NCBI GenBank assembly: GCA_016926855.1
Contig: JAFGNT010000012.1
Location: forward strand, 1-64,000
Direction of reading: 5' to 3'
DNA: 64,000 nucleotides
Source: Methanomicrobiaceae archaeon
GTDB taxonomy: Archaea; Halobacteriota; Methanomicrobia; Methanomicrobiales; Methanomicrobiaceae
The translations under genes were made by a program, and so were the position numbers. Below the pieces are notes generated by a model. It did not search any database and was not told where the DNA came from. It worked only from the letters and a program-made list of their open reading frames with translations. Positions 7,311-15,852 of the stretch are shown in pieces (position 1 is the first letter of the stretch; the number at the start of each line of letters is the position of its first letter).

Positions 7311-10300
7311 ATGACCGTCACAGTATCGGAAGCGGATTTTGAAGAGACGATTGCTAGGACACTCACCGGCGACCTTCCCCCCACGCTCGATGAGGAGAAC
7401 CCGTTCGTCAATCCGTCATTCCACTACCACCAGCGGAGCAGCGCCGACTACGACCGCGACCTCTGCTTCATCCCGGACGACCTCTGTGCCTTCATCTACG
7501 CCACGCAGGCCGGAGAGTGGGAGAAACTCAAACGGCAGCGGGGGGCTGACACCCGCCGGGCCTTCCTCCGCCGGGTGCAGTCCGAGATCGAGAAACGGGG
7601 CACGATAGACGTCCTCAGGAAGGGAATACGCGACCTCGGGTGCACCTTCCACCTCGCCTACTTCAAACCGAACTCCACCTTAAACGTGACGCACCGGAAC
7701 CTCTACCTGCAGAACGTCTTCTCGGTTGTCCGCCAGCTCCACTTCTCGAGCAGGAGCGAGCAGTCCCTCGACCTCGCCGTCTTCGTCAACGGCATCCCAA
7801 TCTTCACCGCCGAACTTAAGGACCCGCTCACCGGGCAGACGGTCGAGCACGCAATACGGCAGTACCGGAGAGATCGCGACCCGAAGGAACCGCTCTTCGC
7901 CTACGGACGGTGCCTTGCACACTTTGCCGTCGACCCGAACCTCGCCTACATGACCACCCACCTGAAAGGCGGAAAGACAACCTTTCTCCCCTTCAACCGC
8001 GGCGACCCGTACGACAGCGTCCACCCGGAACAAAATCCGAACAATCCTCACGGCTACGACACCGCCTACCTCTGGGAGGAGGTCTGGAACACCGAGAGCG
8101 TGCTTGATATCCTTGAGCACTTCGTTCACGAAGTCGAGGAGCGGGACGAGAACGGAAAGAAGACCGGCAGGAAACTCCTCTTCCCCCGCTACCACCAGCT
8201 CAACGCCGTCCGCCGCCTCATCCTCCACGCCCGGTCGAACCCCACCGGTGAGAGCTACCTCGTCCAGCACAGCGCCGGCAGCGGAAAGAGCAATACCATC
8301 GCATGGCTCGCCTACTACCTGACCTCCCTCTACGACAATACAGACCAGCGGCTCTTCGACTCGATTATCGTCATCACCGATCGCCGGGTCCTCGACCAGC
8401 AGCTCCAGGACACCATCCGCCAGTTCGAGCAGGTCAAAGGGGTGATCTCCACCATCTCCGGCCGGAAGGCGAAGGGGCTCTCTGAAGCGCTCAGCGAGAA
8501 CAAGGACATCATCGTCGTCACTGTCCAGACCTTTCCTCACGCCATAGCCGAGATCGTCAGGCGGCCCGGGAACCGGTTCGCCGTCATCATCGACGAGGCG
8601 CACTCATCCCAGAGCGGGAGGAGTGCACGTAGCGTTCGCGAAGTCCTCTCCCCGAAGACTCTTGAGGAGGCAGTGTTCCTCGAAGAACCGGAGATGGACG
8701 ACGAAGACCTGATAAACAGCCAGATCGAGTCGTATCTCAAGCGGACACAGCGCCCGCCCAACGTCTCGTTCTTCGCCTTTACCGCGACCCCGAAGCAGAA
8801 AACCCTCGAACTCTTCGGGCGCAGAAACCGCATGGGGAATTTCGAGCCGTTCCACCTCTACAGCATGCACCAGGCGATCGCCGAAGGATTCATCCTCGAC
8901 GTCCTTAAGAACTATACCACCTTCAAAGTCTACTTCAACCTGCTCAAAAAGATAGCAGACGACCCGCAGTATCCCAAACGGAAGGCGACCGCCCTCCTCC
9001 GGTCGTACGTGGATCTCCACGAACACGCGATCAACAAAAAGTGCGAGATCATCCTCGACCACTTCTCACACGAGGTCATGCACCGGATCGGCGGGCAGGC
9101 CAAGGCGATGATCGTCACCCGCTCCCGGCTCCACGCTGTCCGGTACAAGCGAACGATCGACCGGCTCATCCGGGAGAACAAGCTCCCATTTAAAGCCCTC
9201 GTCGCCTTCTCCGGCGAGGTCCCGGACCCGGATATCCACGAGACATTCACCGAGGGCGGGATGAACGGATTTCCTGACCGCCAGACCGCAGCAGAGTTTA
9301 AAAAGTCGGAGAACCGGCTCCTTATTGTCGCAAACAAGTACCAGACAGGATTCGACCAGCCGCTACTCCACACCATGTACGTGGACAAAAAGCTCTCCGG
9401 TGTTGCCGCCGTCCAGACACTCTCCCGGCTGAACCGGATCCACCCGCGAAAAAGCGAAACACTGGTGCTCGACTTCGCAAACGACGCTTCCGAGATCGAG
9501 AAGTCCTTTGCACCCTACTATGAAACGACCCTCCTCGATAAACCGACAGATCCGAACCGATTGTACGATCTGCAGTACCAGCTCGATCAGGCCTCACTAT
9601 ACACCTCAGATGAGGTGGAGGCATTCGGCAATGAGTACTTCGCCCCGAAGGGCAGACAGGAAATGCTTCATACCATTATCCGGCCGGTCGCCGAGAACTA
9701 CACACATCTGGCAAAGGAAGATCGCGAGACGTTCAAAAAGACGCTGCGGCAGTTCGTCAATCTCTATGCGTTCCTCTCGCAGATCATCACCTTTCAGGAC
9801 ATCCCGCTCGAGAAGTACTACCAGTTCGCCCGCTACCTCCAGAAAGCCCTTCCAAAAGAACATGAGCGGCTCCCGGTCGATGTGCTCGAAAATATCGATA
9901 TGGACTCGTACCGGATTCAGGAGACCAGCAGCGGGAAGATCCTGATCAATGCGGACGGAACACTCAAGCAGCCGGATGAAGGTCTTCTGCACCCGTTGCC
10001 GGAAGAAAAGGCCCCCCTCTCGGAGATCATCCAGTACATCAATGAAAACTACGGCACTGATTTCACCAACAAGGATAAACTCGCCTACTTCGCCGATGAC
10101 ATGGAGAAGAGATTGATAGCGAATACCACGTTACGGCAGACGTTCAACCCGGAGATTAACTCAAAGGAGAATGTTCGCATCGCCTTCAACAACTTCTTTG
10201 AGGATACGCTTATCGAGATGCTCTCTACGAACAAGGAGATCTTCAAGAAGATCAACGACGATGAGGCCTTTGCCAGGCTCTTCAAGGGTTATATGTTCAG

Positions 10301-10337
10301 TCGCATCTACGAGCAGGTAGTGTCGGGAACCGGCTAA
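7311..10337 (+). CDS. hsdR: Type I restriction endonuclease subunit HsdR
   Basis: HsdR is the ATP-driven translocase and nuclease of type I restriction systems. The 1008-residue protein has an N-terminal PD-(D/E)XK nuclease with LAVFVNGIPIFTAELKDP (about residues 155-170) and a superfamily 2 motor with Walker A SAGSGKSNT (about 322) and DEAH box IIDEAHSSQSGR (about 425). TATPKQKT (motif III) and TGFDQPLLHTMYVDK with LSRLNRIHP (motifs V/VI) follow. A helical C-terminal domain should contact HsdM/HsdS. The start ATG is preceded by GGAGG about 13 nt upstream. Length, motifs and frame are intact, so the system is probably active. Confidence 0.95.
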   Translation: MTVTVSEADFEETIARTLTGDLPPTLDEENPFVNPSFHYHQRSSADYDRDLCFIPDDLCAFIYATQAGEWEKLKRQRGADTRRAFLRRVQSEIEKRGTIDVLRKGIRDLGCTFHLAYFKPNSTLNVTHRNLYLQNVFSVVRQLHFSSRSEQSLDLAVFVNGIPIFTAELKDPLTGQTVEHAIRQYRRDRDPKEPLFAYGRCLAHFAVDPNLAYMTTHLKGGKTTFLPFNRGDPYDSVHPEQNPNNPHGYDTAYLWEEVWNTESVLDILEHFVHEVEERDENGKKTGRKLLFPRYHQLNAVRRLILHARSNPTGESYLVQHSAGSGKSNTIAWLAYYLTSLYDNTDQRLFDSIIVITDRRVLDQQLQDTIRQFEQVKGVISTISGRKAKGLSEALSENKDIIVVTVQTFPHAIAEIVRRPGNRFAVIIDEAHSSQSGRSARSVREVLSPKTLEEAVFLEEPEMDDEDLINSQIESYLKRTQRPPNVSFFAFTATPKQKTLELFGRRNRMGNFEPFHLYSMHQAIAEGFILDVLKNYTTFKVYFNLLKKIADDPQYPKRKATALLRSYVDLHEHAINKKCEIILDHFSHEVMHRIGGQAKAMIVTRSRLHAVRYKRTIDRLIRENKLPFKALVAFSGEVPDPDIHETFTEGGMNGFPDRQTAAEFKKSENRLLIVANKYQTGFDQPLLHTMYVDKKLSGVAAVQTLSRLNRIHPRKSETLVLDFANDASEIEKSFAPYYETTLLDKPTDPNRLYDLQYQLDQASLYTSDEVEAFGNEYFAPKGRQEMLHTIIRPVAENYTHLAKEDRETFKKTLRQFVNLYAFLSQIITFQDIPLEKYYQFARYLQKALPKEHERLPVDVLENIDMDSYRIQETSSGKILINADGTLKQPDEGLLHPLPEEKAPLSEIIQYINENYGTDFTNKDKLAYFADDMEKRLIANTTLRQTFNPEINSKENVRIAFNNFFEDTLIEMLSTNKEIFKKINDDEAFARLFKGYMFSRIYEQVVSGTG

Positions 10338-10395
10338 CTCCCGGTGAGAAGATTATGAGTATATCATGAAAGCGGCGGAGACATCGAGAGATTGA

Positions 10396-10656
10396 TCAAA
10401 TGTTGGGAGAATCTGGAGTCAGCATACTATTTTTTAATCCTATAATCGCCGTTATCAAGTAGAAGCTAAACATCAGCATCAGATATCGATTTTCATCTGC
10501 ATACGAAAAAGCAAGCCATATCAAATTCCCCACTATCCAGCAGCCAAACCCCGCCCGCCGGATGCCCCGGGCCTTTGCCGTCACCAGCACGGCCCCCGCC
10601 ATACCGAGCACAACCGCGGGCCCCTGCAATAAATCAAAAAAGAGAGGGGGCACCAT
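10396..10656 (-). CDS. Small membrane protein (three transmembrane segments)
   Basis: The ORF track starts this frame inside the upstream gene; the real start is probably ATG at 10656, one nucleotide after the stop codon of the primase gene, with GGGGGTGCGGTAGG before it. The resulting 86-residue protein has three hydrophobic stretches (about residues 8-25, 33-50 and 58-76) and a layout like the small PnuC-like membrane proteins of phages. No catalytic residues are visible. It is the last gene of the leftward operon that starts near 14.4 kb. Confidence 0.55.
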   Translation of the reverse strand: MVPPLFFDLLQGPAVVLGMAGAVLVTAKARGIRRAGFGCWIVGNLIWLAFSYADENRYLMLMFSFYLITAIIGLKNSMLTPDSPNI

Positions 10657-10657
10657 C

Positions 10658-13603
10658 CTACCGCACCCCCTGTCCTTTATTCCACTCCCGCACCAGCCTC
10701 CCGTAACACTCCTCGCAGATCGCGCTGTGATCACCGGCCGAATGGAACACCGCTTTTCCTTCGCCGCAGATCCGGCACGTGCCGAGCTCGACGCCCGTTC
10801 GCACAAACGCCCGGTGGTCGAGCACGCCGGGGAGCGGCCGGGCCCGGGCCGTCGTCTTCCCGCCTTTCGCCCGCGTCAGGCAGGTGTAGCAGAGGTACTC
10901 CGGCGGGTCGCCCGAGCCCTTCCGGAGTGAGGAGACCGGACCGCCGCCGCAGACGTGGCATGGCTCGTCCTTCATCACCGGGAGCGGGAGGTAGTCGGCC
11001 GGGTTGAGGGCTCCCCGCTTTGCAGCAGGCGGTCTGCTGCCGCCATCTTTGCGGATCGTGCCGGAAGCCGATCCGGCGACGTTCAGGCCACCGCGAGGGG
11101 AGTGCGGCCCTTTCTGCGGAGATGGTTTTTGGTTTACAGCATCCGGCAGAACACAGACACCCACCCACGCACCGCCGGGCTCACCACCCGGCTTCCGTGT
11201 GCTCTCTAACTGCTGTATAGTACTATCATGTACTGTACGTCTCTCCAGTACAGGGGAAGGGAGAGAAGAATCCGGGCCGTCCTGCCGCTCGCCGTCTTTG
11301 CGGTCCGTGCTGCAATCCTGCGCCAAACCCGCTGCAGTGTTGCAATCGTTCGCGAGCCAGATCCCCGGCCCGGCGATCCATTCCCGGTACACCTCCGTAT
11401 CGAACGAGAAGTGGTGCTCCCGCCGCCGGACCGTGTAGCCGATGCAGTCCTCCGCGACCGTCGCATCCACGAAGGAGACCGCCGGGCACTTCGAGAGCAG
11501 CCCCGCGTACTCCGCCCCCCGGCTCGCATACCCGTGGAGGATGCGGTAGGTCTGGTAGTAGGTGAGCCCCGTCGCCTGCTGGAGCTGCTTGATGGTGAAG
11601 ACCTCCGCCCCCATCGCCGAGACCGTTTCGAGGGCCGCCGCCTCGTTCTTGGTAAGCTTCGTCTCCTGCCCACCGGTCGCCCCGTTCAGCGAGGCGTAGA
11701 GCTCGACCGCGACATCGAAGTCCTCCCGTGTCGCCAGGATGCAGAGCTCGCCCGACGCCGACGGCACCCGCTCGCGCTGCAGGCACCGGAGCAGGGCGTG
11801 GCACTTGATGAGGTCGAAGAGGATGCCGGGGTTCCGGCGGTTCGCGGCGTTCGAGAACTGGATGCGGGTCGCGAACGGGATAGTGACGTGGATGAGCCGC
11901 TCCTTGAGGACGGCCCATATCGCCCGGCAGACGTGCACCTCCCGGGAGACCGTCCCCGCTTCCGGGCCCTGCTCCTCGCTCGTCTTGAGGTGGGTGAGCA
12001 CGGCCGCGTCCTGCTCCTTCGAGTCGTCGATCCAGACTGTGAGCATCCGGTTCATCACCTGATCGTCGCCGACGTTCTCGACCTTCGCGAGCCACCAGAC
12101 ACAGCGCGGAGGAATTGTGCAGACCCGGAGCTGCCGGTCGGTGGTGAGCGTCCGGTGCTCGATGGGCTCTTTGAAGTTCGCGGTCGAGGACTTGAGGAGT
12201 TCCTGCAGGTCCTCGGAGAGGGTCACGTCGTCGAAGAGCAGCACGGTGCCGGGCCGGAGGGCGTCGTGGTAGAAGAGGGCCTTGTTCGAGACCGTGCCGG
12301 TGAGCCGGTACTCCTCGGGGAGGAGGGAGAGCATCGTCTTGCAGGCGTGGGTCTTGCCCTTGCCGGAGTTGCCCGAGATGGCGACGTGGAGGCCGCGGGT
12401 GTTCGCGACCTGCTGCGAGGCGACCGACATGATGAGGCACGTCGCCACCGCCGTATCGCCGACGTGATCACGGTGGAAGGCCTCGAGCATGAAGGCAAGC
12501 GGGTCGCCCTCCCGGAGAATCGCAAGGACCCGTTCCCGGCAGCGGTCGGTGGCCGCCGGGTCCGGGGCGGGGGGAGGCGTAAGTGTCTCCTCCTTCTTCT
12601 TCTGCGTCCGCTTCTCCCGCGGCTCGTAGCGGCCCCGGAGCTCGGGCCACCGCTGGCTGCCGCCGCCGCAGGAGGCGTGGTGGCACCCGGCAAAGACGGC
12701 GCCGTTTCCGAACTGGATGGCGAACGCTCCGTCCCGGTGGGCCGATGAGAAGGGGCAGTCCTCGAGGACGAAGAGGGTGCCCCCCTGCCAGGGCTTCTCG
12801 TCGGCGACGCCGAGGCCGTGGTCCCGGAGCCAGGTGCGGAGGTCGATGCCGGCGCCGGATTGTTTCGGGGGTGCGGGCTCCCTCGGGAGGAGGTCGGCGA
12901 GCCGCCGGAGCTGCTCGTCGGAGACCACGGCCGCCTCCTCCGGCACCCGGATCAGCCGGGCCGTCCGGTGGGGCCGCTCGGGGGTGTGGTCGCCCTTCTT
13001 CGAGGTCGTGCCGTAGAGCTTCCAGATCCGGGCGGCGTTGTAATTCGCGGTATCGACTGTGACGCCTGCGCCGGAGAAGAGGGCGTCGAGGGTCGTGAGG
13101 CAGGCCTTCACGAGTGCCGTCGCCGCCTCGTCGTTGTCCAGATCGATCCGGTAGAGCAGGTGGGCCCCGTTCCCGGAATCGGCGAGGACCGGGGCGGGGA
13201 AACCCTGCTCCGAGAGCCACCCCGCGATCCGGTCGGCCCGGGCGAGTGCTGCAGCGTGCTCCTCCTCCGAGGACGAAACCCCGCTCGGCCGGACCGGGTC
13301 GAGGTCCACCGGGAGCCACCGGCGCCGGATGATGTCGGCGTCGGCAGTGGTCGAGTCCTTCCTCCCGAGCTTCATCTTGATCCGGTTTGCCCGGCGGGAG
13401 AGGAGGGCCGGGTTCACCGCGTTGAGGGTGACGTAGACGCCCTGCACTTCGTTGAGCCGGTCGAGGAAGCGGGCCTTCTCTGCGAGTGCAGCGTGGTCGT
13501 CGAAGTAGCCGGAGTGGGTCGCGTAGTCGGCGAGCGCCCGGACCTCGACGACCCCGCCCTCAGGGAAGAGGACCGCGAGGGCCCGCGTGATCTCGTCGGT
13601 CAC
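10658..13603 (-). CDS. Primase-polymerase/helicase fusion replication protein of mobile element
   Basis: A 981-residue multidomain protein. The N-terminal part looks like an archaeo-eukaryotic primase/prim-pol domain: acidic motif WLPVDLDPVRPSG (about residue 95), DSGNGAHLLYRID (about 140) and ARIWKLYGTTSKKGD (about 190). A Cys/His-rich segment with CPFSSAHRDGAFAI and CHHASCG follows (about 280-310). A helicase-like P-loop ATPase has GNSGKGKTH (about 405) and VLLFDDVTL (about 450). After a winged-helix region the C terminus carries two CxxC zinc-finger pairs (CHVCGG...CYTC and CRICGE...CEEC). The GTG start overlaps the previous stop (GTGA) and has GGGAGG upstream. It is very likely the replication protein of an integrated plasmid or virus. 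Confidence 0.85.
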   Translation of the reverse strand: MTDEITRALAVLFPEGGVVEVRALADYATHSGYFDDHAALAEKARFLDRLNEVQGVYVTLNAVNPALLSRRANRIKMKLGRKDSTTADADIIRRRWLPVDLDPVRPSGVSSSEEEHAAALARADRIAGWLSEQGFPAPVLADSGNGAHLLYRIDLDNDEAATALVKACLTTLDALFSGAGVTVDTANYNAARIWKLYGTTSKKGDHTPERPHRTARLIRVPEEAAVVSDEQLRRLADLLPREPAPPKQSGAGIDLRTWLRDHGLGVADEKPWQGGTLFVLEDCPFSSAHRDGAFAIQFGNGAVFAGCHHASCGGGSQRWPELRGRYEPREKRTQKKKEETLTPPPAPDPAATDRCRERVLAILREGDPLAFMLEAFHRDHVGDTAVATCLIMSVASQQVANTRGLHVAISGNSGKGKTHACKTMLSLLPEEYRLTGTVSNKALFYHDALRPGTVLLFDDVTLSEDLQELLKSSTANFKEPIEHRTLTTDRQLRVCTIPPRCVWWLAKVENVGDDQVMNRMLTVWIDDSKEQDAAVLTHLKTSEEQGPEAGTVSREVHVCRAIWAVLKERLIHVTIPFATRIQFSNAANRRNPGILFDLIKCHALLRCLQRERVPSASGELCILATREDFDVAVELYASLNGATGGQETKLTKNEAAALETVSAMGAEVFTIKQLQQATGLTYYQTYRILHGYASRGAEYAGLLSKCPAVSFVDATVAEDCIGYTVRRREHHFSFDTEVYREWIAGPGIWLANDCNTAAGLAQDCSTDRKDGERQDGPDSSLPSPVLERRTVHDSTIQQLESTRKPGGEPGGAWVGVCVLPDAVNQKPSPQKGPHSPRGGLNVAGSASGTIRKDGGSRPPAAKRGALNPADYLPLPVMKDEPCHVCGGGPVSSLRKGSGDPPEYLCYTCLTRAKGGKTTARARPLPGVLDHRAFVRTGVELGTCRICGEGKAVFHSAGDHSAICEECYGRLVREWNKGQGVR

Positions 13604-13950
13604 GGGGGTGCCTCCCAGTCGGGGACGAGGGGAAAGAGGGGGGCCGAGACCGCCTCTCCCCGGGCAACCCGCTGCAGCGAGACGAGCGGGATGATGAAGT
13701 GGCCGGCGGTGGTGTGGAAGAGAACGGCCCGGCCTGCCCGGTTGATCGCGGCGTGGCCGACGATGGCGACCTCCACCGCCTCGCTGCCGTCATCTCTCCG
13801 CACCCGCCGTGCATCGGTGACGGGAGTCACCCGGCCGGTGAAGAGGAGATTGCGCACCTCGTCGCTCGCGAGCACGAAGCGTTCGCCCCCGATGCCGAGG
13901 AAGAGGTCGCCCTGCTCCCCGTGGGTGATGGTGCCGGGCTCCTCACTCAT
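13600..13950 (-). CDS. Hypothetical protein in primase operon
   Basis: Starting at the ATG at 13950, which has AGGAGG upstream, this is a 116-residue soluble protein (MSEEPGTITHGEQGDLFLGI). The track ORF is longer only because the frame stays open through the upstream gene. The sequence looks like a compact beta-rich fold (LFTGRVTPVTDARRV, AVLFHTTAGHFIIPL), perhaps a small regulator or a DNA-binding beta-barrel. Its stop overlaps the primase start by 4 nt and its start overlaps the previous gene, so it is translationally coupled on both sides. I do not recognise the family. Confidence 0.65.
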   Translation of the reverse strand: MSEEPGTITHGEQGDLFLGIGGERFVLASDEVRNLLFTGRVTPVTDARRVRRDDGSEAVEVAIVGHAAINRAGRAVLFHTTAGHFIIPLVSLQRVARGEAVSAPLFPLVPDWEAPP

Positions 13951-14119
13951 CGCGGCCCGCCTCCTGTGCGTGTGTCCGTATCCGGATCGCGTAGCCGTGG
14001 CCGCCGGTCCGGGTGACGGTGATCTCCGCGATGGTCCCGCCGAGCCGGTGGATCTCCGTCGAGAGGGCCTGCGGGATGAGGTAGAGCGGGACCGGGCCCG
14101 CTGCATGCTCCTGGCTCAT
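13943..14119 (-). CDS. Small hypothetical protein in primase operon
   Basis: A 58-residue protein, MSQEHAAGPVPLYLIPQALS, with an alternating pattern (AEITVTRTGGHGYAIRIRT) that suggests a small beta sheet. The ATG at 14119 is favoured because a strong GGGAGGTG ends 6 nt upstream; the track start is a GTG inside that motif. It overlaps the previous gene at its start and the next gene at its end, which supports it as a real member of the leftward operon. Function unknown. Confidence 0.55.
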   Translation of the reverse strand: MSQEHAAGPVPLYLIPQALSTEIHRLGGTIAEITVTRTGGHGYAIRIRTHAQEAGRDE

Positions 14120-14373
14120 CGGCCGCACCTCCCGGCCGAAGACATTTTTATGTGGTCATACTGCCGAGTACTTGTGGCGGCCTGGTGCAGGGTGCTGTGA
14201 ACATTACTGTTTGCCGGGCTGCCGCCGCAATGTGCTCTTCTCTCGTCTGTTTCGTCTGCAAGAATCCAGATACCCTTCGTGATCATCAGTCTCCCGATTC
14301 CCGTGTAGAGCGGGTACTGCTTCTCGAAGGCGTCGATGTCTGCTTGCGTTACTTTTCGTGGTTTTCGGTACAT
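14116..14373 (-). CDS. Small hypothetical protein, first gene of primase operon
   Basis: An 85-residue protein starting MYRKPRKVTQADIDAFEKQY, basic at the N terminus, with GAGGT about 8 nt before the ATG. The first 50 residues look like a folded helical protein; the rest is rich in Ser, Thr and His and may be disordered. The stop overlaps the next start (ATGA). It could be a small DNA-binding regulator of the element, but no helix-turn-helix is convincing. A TATA-like CTTTATAT lies far upstream at about 14544-14551. Confidence 0.5.
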   Translation of the reverse strand: MYRKPRKVTQADIDAFEKQYPLYTGIGRLMITKGIWILADETDERRAHCGGSPANSNVHSTLHQAATSTRQYDHIKMSSAGRCGR

Positions 14374-14543
14374 AGGGATACCTCGTAGTGTGGTTTCTCG
14401 TGGTCTGTTCAGTTCGCGCTGGCCCGGACAGCGGAAGGCCCCTCACTTATCTGAGAAGAACGGCGGCCCTGTGAAGCGAAATGCAGGCCGTCGGAGGGGC
14501 CGGTGTGCCGGTCAACGCTTGATGAAAGATGAGAAAAGGGGAG

Positions 14544-14551
14544 ATATAAAG
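14544..14551 (-). promoter_or_regulatory. Putative TATA box of the leftward primase operon
   Basis: CTTTATAT on the minus strand is the only good TATA-like sequence between the AT-rich membrane protein gene and the first operon gene. It would give a leader of roughly 150 nt, which is long for this genome, so a further control element or a missed small gene in 14374-14520 is possible. Confidence 0.3.
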
Positions 14552-14589
14552 GTGGAGGGGGGTTTTTGAAAGTGGTTCTCTCTCTCTCT

Positions 14590-15756
14590 CTATCTTATTA
14601 ATCTTTCATTCATAAGTATGTCAAAAAAATCAAAAATGCATGTATATACATAAGAAAGGTAATAATCTTGAAATTTTTCCGATTTTTTTTCGATAGAGGT
14701 TGATTTGAAATTCAAATTAATATAGCTTGCAAAGCTTTCATCAAAGAAAATGATATTTGAAAAGATAATTTTTCTGGCTTCATCCAAATCAAGACTGTGA
14801 ATATTACTTAAATATTGTTGGTGTTTCCAACTAAAATATAATTTAATTTCTTTTCGCAATGAAGTCAGTATATCTGGATGATCCTTTTCAATTATATTTT
14901 CAAGGGATACAAATACCATTAGAGGATCCCTTGTTGCGGGGGATTCGAGATTGAAAATGTTTACTGTATTAAAAGTTCCTCGACCTTTAATTAAAAATCC
15001 AGAAGATGCATGTATCAATTTTGGAAGATTTGTAGTTCCTATAACGTCTGACACTATTTTATTTAATTCTGGGGAATTGTTTGTCGTTTCGAGAAAATTC
15101 TGAAATTCCCACGGATTAATGCTTTGAATGTTTTGAACGATGAAGGTGTTTAATGATTTTTGAATTTTTTCTGTTATATTCTTCTGATAACTGGGGATAT
15201 ATAGTTGAAAAAATCCCGACATTAGACTAATCATTGAAATCACTCCAAGAAATAGCAAAAAATCGAATTCTTGAGGCAATACAACTAATTCCACCGATTG
15301 ATATATTATATAAGCAATCCCGAAAAATGCTGTCCAAAATAAGGTTGCAATGAATAAATCATTCAGTACATTAAAAAAAAGATATCGTGAAAACAAAAGA
15401 AATACGTTCCAAAATCCAATTAAATATTCAATTTTTTTCTTTTTCTCATTATTATCAATCGTTTGATCTTGATTTTGTACTTTGGTTGAATTTGAGCCAA
15501 ATTTTAACAATAAATTTGTTTTAATCACTGAAAAAGAGAGAAACATCCCTATAATATAGATTGATAAAGCCACAATGCCAAAGGCTCTAATATTGAAAAA
15601 ATATTCGAAAATTAAAATATTGAGAAAATTCGCGAGAATAAAACTTAATTTTGGTAATATTTGAGCCAATTCTTTGAAGGTTTGATTTCTTATTAAATTT
15701 TGTATATGAAAGTCTTCAGGTCCAAAATCTCGTATCCTCTTGAAATATGCGGACAT
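14590..15756 (-). CDS. AT-rich hypothetical membrane protein (cargo gene)
   Basis: A 388-residue protein with about five hydrophobic segments in its first half (roughly residues 37-57, 60-80, 113-133, 137-157 and 164-190). A soluble C-terminal half of about 190 residues follows. The gene is strikingly AT-rich compared with the GC-rich primase operon and integrase on either side, so it was probably acquired separately. I do not recognise a domain. Membrane anchor plus cytoplasmic domain beside an integrase is a common layout for cargo genes, including antiviral membrane effectors, but there is no catalytic motif to support that. Confidence 0.6.
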   Translation of the reverse strand: MSAYFKRIRDFGPEDFHIQNLIRNQTFKELAQILPKLSFILANFLNILIFEYFFNIRAFGIVALSIYIIGMFLSFSVIKTNLLLKFGSNSTKVQNQDQTIDNNEKKKKIEYLIGFWNVFLLFSRYLFFNVLNDLFIATLFWTAFFGIAYIIYQSVELVVLPQEFDFLLFLGVISMISLMSGFFQLYIPSYQKNITEKIQKSLNTFIVQNIQSINPWEFQNFLETTNNSPELNKIVSDVIGTTNLPKLIHASSGFLIKGRGTFNTVNIFNLESPATRDPLMVFVSLENIIEKDHPDILTSLRKEIKLYFSWKHQQYLSNIHSLDLDEARKIIFSNIIFFDESFASYINLNFKSTSIEKKSEKFQDYYLSYVYTCIFDFFDILMNERLIR

Positions 15757-15852
15757 TATATTTATATTTACATATTACTGAAAAAAATTTGCGATCATAT
15801 AAAATTATGATCAATTTTAGTATTTCTACTTGATTCGGTTGAAATATCTTGT

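Noticed and set aside
7118-7342. 74-codon ORF between DUF2513 and hsdR
   Set aside because: It overlaps the hsdR start in another frame, has no ribosome binding site and shows no protein-like pattern; the gap is probably non-coding.
11228-12748. Long plus-strand ORF of 506 aa, and 12818-14200 of 460 aa
   Set aside because: Both are antisense shadows of the primase-helicase operon; their proteins are low-complexity, rich in Arg, Gly, Asp and Val as expected from high-GC antisense frames.
1-15000. Second copy of the tRNA-Glu 3' end as attachment site
   Set aside because: I looked for GGGGATTTGAACCCC or GCTGCTATGGGG left of the integrase and found none, so no attR/attL pair can be claimed in the window.
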